A stretch of 10,838 nucleotides of DNA. It comes from an uncultured Clostridia bacterium. GTDB taxonomy: Bacteria > Bacillota > Clostridia > Christensenellales > CAG-917. Shown in pieces: positions 1 through 9,000 of this stretch (positions are counted from its first letter, which is position 1; every line of letters starts with the position of its first letter). The notes beneath the pieces were generated by a model that ran no database searches, was not told where the DNA came from, and was given only the letters and a program-made list of their open reading frames with translations. The DNA lies in assembly GCA_937881285.1 (NCBI GenBank), contig CALGEU010000028.1:1-10838 (forward strand). Direction: 5' to 3'. The translations under genes and the position numbers were made by a program.

Positions 1-2
1 TC

Positions 3-41
3 CTTGTCTTTGCCGGCACACTCTCCGGTGCTTTCGGCGTT
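3..41 (+). other. Possible C-terminal half of a signal peptide
   Basis: Residues 1 to 13 of the open frame read LVFAGTLSGAFGV, followed at once by acidic and polar residues (EENLIQNGS). A short hydrophobic run with small residues before a polar mature start fits the h-region and c-region of a Sec signal peptide, with cleavage plausible after the Ala-Phe-Gly stretch. The positively charged n-region and the start codon would lie just upstream of the window. This is inference from a fragment only 13 residues long; an internal hydrophobic strand is the alternative. Confidence 0.45.
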
Positions 42-3000
42 GAAGAAAATCTTATCCAAAACGGCTCTATCGAGAATGTTGCGAGTGCGACAGTCGCCAG
101 CACGGGTGCGGCAACCACAAACGGTGTGGAAGTCAGATTGGAAAATAATCACAATGGTGATAGTGGCGTAACGTACATATTGTCGCAGAGTGACTTTTAC
201 ACTAACAGTAATTTTTCAAAACCGGACTATGGTGATACGACGGGAAACCGTGGTTGGGGATTTTATAATGGCGGCAGTACAGGTGATAAGAAAAATATGC
301 TTATAGCAGTACCATTGTCGTCAGAAATTAAATCTGCACTTGCAAATGGAATAAAGATAGGAGTTTCTCTTACTGCTACCCAAAGGGGATCTAGTCAAAA
401 TGACTGGGGGACAATGGGAATATATTCTTCAGTGCCGAGTAGTTTAGATGTTCGAATTCACGAAGACAAATTTTGGGGAGTTGTTACAAACAGGGATATA
501 TATTGGGGAACTTTGCCTTCTAATAGAATTGCATTGCAGCATAACGGTACAGATCATAGCAATAATGAATGGAGAGAGGATGTCCCAAATACTGCAACTA
601 TTGGTGGTAGCACAAGTTACATCCCCGCTGATTGTTCTACAATTTACGTGGGATTTCATGCGGTTGCATCAAATGGATGGGGTATTGCATGGGATGATAT
701 TAAGCTTACTTTTTATTTTCAAAGTGGAGTAACAATAACTACAAAGGCTGGTTCAAACGGAAGTATTAGTCCTGCAGGTACAACATATACCATTACAGGG
801 ACGAATGATAACAAGAGTGTAACGGCGACACCGAATACAGGGTATCACTTTACTGGATGGACGTATAACGGCGGAACTAATAGAATTGACAGTGTAAATC
901 AAATTGGTGGTGCATTTTCATTTAATGGTTCAAACATCATAAATGGTAAAACATATACCGCAAATTTTGCAATTAACCAACTGAATGTAACGTACCATAC
1001 GAATTTGAACGGGAGCACTAGAGACGACAAAACAGAAGTCTTTACATATAATAGTGCAGGAACAAATTATCTTAAATCACCTGAAAAATTAGATGGTTAT
1101 ACGTTTGTCGGATGGGCGATTAGTTCAGGCGGAAACGTTTATCACAAGTATGGTGAAAACGTCGGAAATAGTATAGCGGGCGTTGATTTTTCAAAAGCAG
1201 AAAATCACGGTAAAATGGTTGATTTATATGCAGTGTGGATTGCAAGCGATTTTGGTATAGTTTCGGGCGGAAGCAGAGATAACGGTACATGGGGGAGCGT
1301 AAGCAATCCGTTTGTGATTGAAACTGCACAACATCTTAAAAACTTGTCGGATATAGTAAACGGCGTTCGTGACCCGCTTGACAGTGTGGACGGGACGTAT
1401 TACGGACAAGATATAACCACGACTGCAACCAGCGTTGCTTACGGAAATTGTTATTTCGTCGTGACTGCCGATATAAACATGTCGGGAGTTAGTTTTGTTG
1501 CTGTCGGTTCAACTGCGCGTCCGTTCAGTGCCTTGCAATTCGATTTTCAAGGTTTTGACATTCTCAATCTCACTGTGTCGGGCGGCGTTAATATAGGTTT
1601 GTTTGGTGTTCTGGATAGCACAAATATTCTAAGCACCGGATCTAGCAAGGATAATTCCACTGTTTTGAGCGGAACGAGAACGAGCACTTCCGATAATGTC
1701 GGAAGTCTTGTCGGGTGGATGAACGGTGGTTCTATATCCGGTTATTTCAGAAACGAATGTACCGTTAAAGGCAACGGAAGTTTTGTCGGCGGAATTGTCG
1801 GCCAAAACCACTCAAACATCGTCAACGGCAGATTTTTCAATTATGGCGAAGTTGTCGGCGAATTCACATCCACAGGCGGTATCTTCGGATTTACGGGAAG
1901 TCAGTTGATTGATTCGGAAAATCATGGAGACGTTACCGGTGTAAACGCTGTCGGCGGTATCGCAGGAAGAAATCAAGGAACGATAAACGGCTGTAAGAAT
2001 TACGGAAAAGTCACGTCGACGGCAAACGGCACGAGCGCAGGCGGAGAAGTCAACAACATAGGCGCAGCGGTCGGCGGTATTTCGGGGTATTCAAACAGCA
2101 ACGTGACAAATTGTCACAACTATGGAACGATAATTGCGAGCAACGCTTCCGCGGTCGGCGGAATTTTGGGCGTTGCAGGTTTTTATAGCAATTCAAGTTG
2201 GACGGGCTACACTTTGAGAGATTGCACAAACAATGCAAGCATTACCGGCGTAAATTACGTGGGTGGCATTGCAGGCTATGCAAATCAATCAATCTTTTCT
2301 AACGATTCTAACCTTGCAGGTTTTACCGTGCAAGGAACTAGTTTTGTCGGTGGTATCGTCGGTGCGATGCAGAATTCTTCAAGAGTAGAAAATTCTCCAA
2401 ATGCCGCAAACGTGAATGCTCAAACGTGTGTCGGCGGTATCGTCGGTTTTATCAGTTCAAACGGAACGGTGAGCGGAAGCAACAATTCCGGTAAAATTAC
2501 CGCATCAGGTTCAAGCAACGATTCTCGTATCCGCATAGGCGGAATCGTCGGTGCAATAGACGGTTCGGGACAAATCGAAAACTGCGACAACGAAAATGAA
2601 GTCAGCGTCAGTGGCGGAACATACGGTGTCGGTGGTATTTTGGGATACCACAGCGGAAGCGCAGATAATGCTGTGACAATATCAAATTGCGACAACAAAG
2701 GTACGGTTGTCGGCAGAAGCGAAACGGGCGGTATCGTCGGTTATACAGATTATGCAACGATAAGCGATTGCAACAACACGAAAGCGGTTTCGGGCATCGA
2801 TCAAGATTGCCTTGGCGGCATTGCGGGAAAAATTTGTGCCGGATCTATCGTGAATTGTATCAATTCTGCCGTTGTAACGGGTAAAAACAAAGTCGGCGGT
2901 ATTATCGGATTTACAAACGGAATAGAAATTTCAAATATTATAAACAGTGCATCCGTAAACGGAAATGAAGACGTTGGTGGGTTAATAGGTCATCTCGAAG

Positions 3001-6000
3001 GAAGTGCGACTATCACGGTTTCCGAAAACTCGGGTGCGGTGAACGGATATAAGCATCTCGGTGGTTTTATCGGTTATGCTGTTGCAAACGGAACAAACAT
3101 AAAACTGACAATTCAAGGTACAAGTGCAAATCCGCTTAAAAATTCAGGAGCAGTGACTTCAACGATTCCGTCGGGAAGCAGCGGTTCAGGCGGAGACGGC
3201 GGAATCGCAGGTATTGTGGGCTATCTCGATGCAGGAAGCAATATCGATATTCAATATTGTGAAAACGTCGCAGATATCAAAGGTTTGCAATTCAACGGCG
3301 TTGCAGGCGTTTTGGGTTATGTTAAGAACGGAGCAAACAGTATATCTATAACCAACAGCAAAAACACTGCAAAGGTAGACGGCGGAATAAATGTCGGCGG
3401 ACTTGGCGGTCGTGTTTCCACTACGTTGGGAAGTGCAAATGCAATGTATATTTCGCATTGCTACAATAGCGGAGCAATATCCGGTTACAATTATACAATC
3501 GGCAATAGCACACAAACAGGAACTATCGGCGGCATGTTTGGATACTTCAATGTATCTAACAATTCAGCGGCGGTCGGAACAGGCGTTATCGAATACTGTT
3601 ACAATAAAGGGAAAATACTGGTTTACTCGTCGGGTTTGGCATTAAGCAATCCGTCAAACGTTGGCGGAATAGCAGGTAATGCTCTTGCAGGAACAAGTCA
3701 AGGGACAACTGACACAAAAGGCGTTATAAAGATTGATTATTCCTATACTGATTCGTATGCGGGCTGCAATCTAAAGAATATCAACGGAACGAGTGGTGCT
3801 TTGGTATCATCTACATCTTATGTTATAGTCGTCGGCACGAATGTCAACGGAATTGCTTTGAATAACGGCGGAAGTTATCTGTTGTTTGACGGTGATACCA
3901 CCGTTTTCGATTATCCGCTCGTTGACGGTGCACAGACCACTTGGGAAAATATTGTTACGCAAAATATCAACGGTTTTCATCTCACAACCAACGTTGCGGC
4001 AGGTGACTATTATGTGTCGCTCAATGACGTGGGTGTGGGCGGTGCGTTGCTCAATCCCGTCAATTTCACGTCGGTTGGTTCGAGTTCGTTCGTTGTCGAA
4101 GCAGAGTACTCGGCAGAGCAGGGCAATATATACGTTGACACGGCAGATATCGTGCTTGTCAGCAAAACCGTCACCTACGATAAGCAAGCGCATACGATAG
4201 ACGCCCCGACTTTGCCCGACGGTTATACGTTCTCGACGTTGTATTTTACAAACGCCGACGCTTTCACCGACGGTAAAGGTACTGCGAGCAGAACGGATGT
4301 GGACGACAATCCTTATTGCACGGAAACGAAAGTGTTTATCGGCAATACCGTTGTCGGACGTATGGCTGACAAGAATTACGGAACACTCACGATAACTAAG
4401 CGAGAACTCACGTTTACAAACACTTGGAGCGACGAACTCTATCCCAACGAACTCGACAGAGAGACGCAATACAATTTCGTTTATAACACGGATTACAACG
4501 GCTTGTCATATAGCACAGGTGTGAGAGTGTTGAATATGGTAGACGGTGTCAAGAATGCGGACATTTTCAGTGTCTCGTACACAACGCCTGACCAAAACGG
4601 CGATGGATTCCTGTATAGAACGGCAGGAACGTATTTCCGCAGATATACGCTGACAAGCACAAACTACACGATAAAAGACCACGCAGACGGCATTGTCGAA
4701 TACAAATGGACGATTGCAAAGAATAAACTCACGATTGACAACGTTTGGACGAGCGATAATATCGGCGGAAGCCCATATACGTTCGTTTACAACGGACAAA
4801 ATCAGGGCGTTAAGAACGTTTTGGTATCTGCACAACCTGACACGAAAGACAATACGCACACTCCGCAAGCAAGCGTGTATACGATTGACCAAATTCTTTA
4901 TTCAACCGCAAGTTTCGTGAAGAACGTCGGCGAATATTCAGGTATATTCACGCTCAACGATACGGCAAACTATGAAATCGGCACGACGGCGGCATACGTT
5001 GACGGAGTTGCGACCGCAAATGCGACAGGTCTCGACGGCGTGACGAGAAACGGCAACGTAATCACTTATGCGTGGAGAATCAATCAATTCGACATCGAAA
5101 GTGCGTTCAACGCCGCAAATCCGCAGGCGTGGTTCGGCGCGGGCGAGAATATGCTCGTGTCAAATCAATCAAAAGTCAAGACGGATAAGGTCGGAAACGT
5201 CGAATATTCTTACTACTATCTGCAAAAGAGCAAGGACGTAACTCCGCAAATTCTCGTCTACGAAAATTCGGATTATAACAAACAAAACTTTGTTTTATAT
5301 ATTAAATATACCACTTACGTGAACGGCACGGCACAGACGTCGCTTGCAAAACTCGTCATCGGCACGGACTACGAGATTGCGGATTTGACGACGGCGGGCG
5401 ATAAGCACGTTGCAGACGCAACGGTCACTGCAAGCGGCGAAAACAATTTCAAGGGCACGATAAGCAAGTACTACGTCGTGCTGAACAGCGACTTCGGCGG
5501 CAACATCAATCAAGCGAACTGGGGCAGTGCAAGCAACCCGTACGTCATCGAAAATCCCGTTCAAATGCTCCGTCTCAGCCAAATTGTCAACGGCGGCGTG
5601 GCGTGGAACTCCATAAATTCCACAAACACTAACATTGCGCTTGCGCAAAACACCAACGCGGTTGCGACGGACAGAGATTATCGCAACGCATACTTCGTTG
5701 TGAGTGAATCGTATACAGGCACGCTTGTGCAGACGGTTGGCGGAACTGTGGGCTTCGAGCCGATAGGCAGTGCGGCATATCCGTTCAAGGCGGCGAGTTT
5801 CGCACGCGAAGGAGAGACGAACGTCACCATTGAATATTCCTATTCCAACGCACTCAGAGAATACGCAGGATTTTTCGGTTATATTGACGGAACGTATATT
5901 CACGGCATCGACGTAGTGGGCGTCGGCATGGTTTCCGCGTCTAATTATCTCGGCGGTATCGTTGGCTATGCAAACGGCGGAAAAATCGAAGATTGCACGT

Positions 6001-9000
6001 TCAGAGTCAGGGCAACGATAGGTCAACAGGAACTTAAAGGCGGCAGTTACGTCGGCGGACTTGTCGGTTATGCCAACGGCACGACGATTATTCACAATTC
6101 GGACACGAACGATTACGGCAAGTTGATGCAGGCTTCGGTCAGCGGTGTGAACTACGTCGGAGGTATCGTGGGCGAGTGGATAGTCACAAACGCAAATCAA
6201 ATCAACGGCGACAGTTATATTTTGTCATACGCAAACGATTTTACGGTGACCGGCAGTGGCAGTTATGCAGGCGGCATTGCAGGCAAACTCGACGCGAGCG
6301 GTTGCACCACCGATTTGACGTATCTCGGCTTGTACACCAACGGCAAAGCGGTGACGGGTTCGGACAACGTAATGGACGTTGTCGGCGTGAACTACGTCGG
6401 TGCATTGTTCGGTGCGTTTATAGGCAACGGCTATCATTACGATGCGGACAATTCGGGCGTGAGATCGGTCATTCTCGTCAAGAGCCTTGACGACATTCGC
6501 GCAAACGTCATTGCAAGCGGCGACGGCGTCGGTTACGTCATGGGCGGACTTATCGGCTATGCGGAAAAGGTCGGAATCCTTATCGGCTGCGACTGGACGA
6601 GCGAGACTATGTCTGCAACGAACGGTAATACGATTGCAAAAACCGGCGTATATGTCAACGCAAAAGGTGTGACGTCGTTTGTGGGCGGACTTGTCGGCGT
6701 GCTCGGTGAAAACGCGACTATCGAAAGCGTGAAGCAGGAAGTTGCGGTAGTCGGCGGCACGGCAACCATATCCGGCGGACAATACAGCGTCGTCAACAAG
6801 ATTGCGATAAACGGCAAAGATTTTGTCGGCGGACTTATAGGTTATATCGCATCGAGCGCAGGCTCGTATTTCGGCACGACGGGTACGATTCTCGGCAACT
6901 CGATAAAATTCTACAATGAAGCCGCGGTGAGCGGCGCAAACTACGTCGGCGGTATCGTCGGCGGTCTCGGCATAGTCGACGGCTATTCGAGTTTCATAGG
7001 CTCGGACAGCGACGACGTTCTCAAAAATCTCTTGTCCGCAACGCTTAACTCGAAACAATCCATTCTCGGTTATTCGACGCTTGAAAGCGACCCGTACACA
7101 CAAAATCCGTTCGGAAAACTCATCAACGTGGCAAACGTCACTGGCAGTGGCAACTACGTCGGCGGTATTTTCGGATACGTGGGCGACAGAGTGAGCCTTA
7201 CGCTTGAAAACACACCGATTTCAACCGCTATGAATGCAAGCGAGCTCGACACGCCGTACGGATATCTCAACGTATACAACGGCAACAAAGGTCTGACGGG
7301 CGGAAGCGCAATCACGGTTAAGGGCAGTCAATACGTGGGCGGCATTGCAGGTTGGCTCGACAACCAGGCGCACGATTTGACGTTTGTCGTCAACCGCTCC
7401 TACGTCAACGGCACAACCTACGCAGGCGGTCTTGTCGGCTATATGAGAGCAGGCACGATAACTTCGAGCATTGCCGTCGCGCCAGACGACGTAACGGCTT
7501 CAACCAACACCTACATAGGCACGACGTATATCGGCGGTCTTGTCGGATATGTCGATCACGGCACGATTTCGGGCAGTATGTCCACGGGCTTCTCGTTTGC
7601 AAGCGTAAACGCCAACAACGGCGGTATTATCGGCAACGGCATAAGCCCGACCATTGAGAACACCTGGACGATTTACGTTGCAAAAGACGCAACGTATTCC
7701 ACCGTGTCGACAAACGGACGCGGAAAATATCTCTTGCTTGACAGCACCGTAGAAAACGTGCCGTCCATTCTGCAAATTGCAAGAATGACGGGACTTTACG
7801 TCGCGGATATGACGTATTTGGGCAACACTTACACGGCCGGCAAACTTCTCGTCAACGTGAGCGTGCCTTCTGCAAGCAACAACAAACAACTTGCGTTCTA
7901 TGACGTGAGCGGCAGCGACAACGTCACCGACAATATGAGTGTGGACGGAAGCGGCAACGTCACTGCAACCAACTTCACAAAATTCGGAAACTTCGACACG
8001 TCCGACCCGAATGCTCTCACGATAGAGTGGACATTTGACAACGCAAACAGTTTTTCCGTATGCACGGTCGCAATCGAGTTTGTCAATATCCCCAACTACA
8101 AAGATACGAATTACAACCAAAACACCGCCGAAGGCAGAAAGAACGCACAAGATGCGTACAGAGAACCTTCTGCATCAAAATTGTACGTCGCGGATGTCAC
8201 GAATGCGGAGTACTGGTGGTATAAAGACGGCGATTCAAACAAAGGCGCGAACAACGAAGGTCAAATCAAGAAGTTGACCGCCGTCATCTATTTCAAATAT
8301 GCAAATACGCTTGTCAAGGTCGGCGAAACGGGCAACTATCGCATCGGCGACTACGACAAAGATTACAGCAACGATTCAATCGGCAGCAAAGAAAACCCGA
8401 TAATCATCAGCACGCAAGCGCAATGGAACGAGTTTGCGTACTCGGTTTATACAGGACAAAAAGACTACAAAAATCAATATATCAGATTGACGACCGATAT
8501 TATTATATCAGTCGACAAGCATGTTGATACGAATGGCGATGAGCTTGATTTTACCGCCGAAACAACACCCAATAAATCATCTTCCGACAGCAAGAATGCA
8601 AAATCAAATCTTGGGTATAACTTTGCAGGTAATATAGCTCAAGGTGGCGATAATAATTTATCCGTAGTTACTGTAGGTGGCGTTCGCGGAAAAGTGACTT
8701 CTGCGTTCAAAGGTACTTTTGAAGGAAATGGCCATAAAATTACCATTCGATATAACAGCGGTGGATATCATCGTATATCTGCATTCCCTAATGCTAATGC
8801 GAGTTTTTATGACCTAACGATTGATGGCTATATATATTCTGGAAACAATTCAAGTAATTCAGGTTATGATATTGCGGCTTTTGTAAGTAAAGCTAGCGGA
8901 AAAATTGAATTGTATAACTGTACAAATAATGCTTCTATTCAAGGCTTAAGAAATGCTGCTGGTTTCACAGGGTATGTTTCTTCACATGAAGTTATAATAA

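Noticed and set aside
448..732. Short forward open frame of 94 codons near the left side
   Set aside because: It overlaps the beta-rich N-terminal domain in a different phase and has no domain signature or sign of a ribosome binding site that would outweigh the giant frame.
1695..3690. CRISPR-like or tandem DNA repeat array
   Set aside because: The repeats are protein-level turns with variable spacing and diverged DNA, all in one codon phase. There are no fixed-length direct repeats with unique spacers.
5295..6200. Antisense open frame of 301 codons (and similar ones at 6225..7103, 3807..4469 and 7500..8150)
   Set aside because: All four lie in the frame whose codons are exact reverse complements of the sense codons. 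They stay open only because the sense gene there avoids TTA, CTA and TCA. Their translations are low-complexity with many Arg, Val, Ala and Cys and show no family signature, while the + strand has recognisable domains throughout.
6176..6490. Forward open frames in other phases, such as 6176..6490 and 7352..7657
   Set aside because: They are Arg- and Gln-rich out-of-frame readings of the GLUG repeats and overlap the giant gene completely.
8487..8510. Promoter-like ttgacg followed by tattat
   Set aside because: The two boxes are only about 8 bases apart and lie inside the open frame, in the entry region of beta-helix 3.
8500..8520. Frameshift or gene junction where codon use changes
   Set aside because: The reading frame runs through without a stop and the module 3 entry motif and helix start lie on both sides of the point in the same frame, so it is one continuous gene in this sequence.
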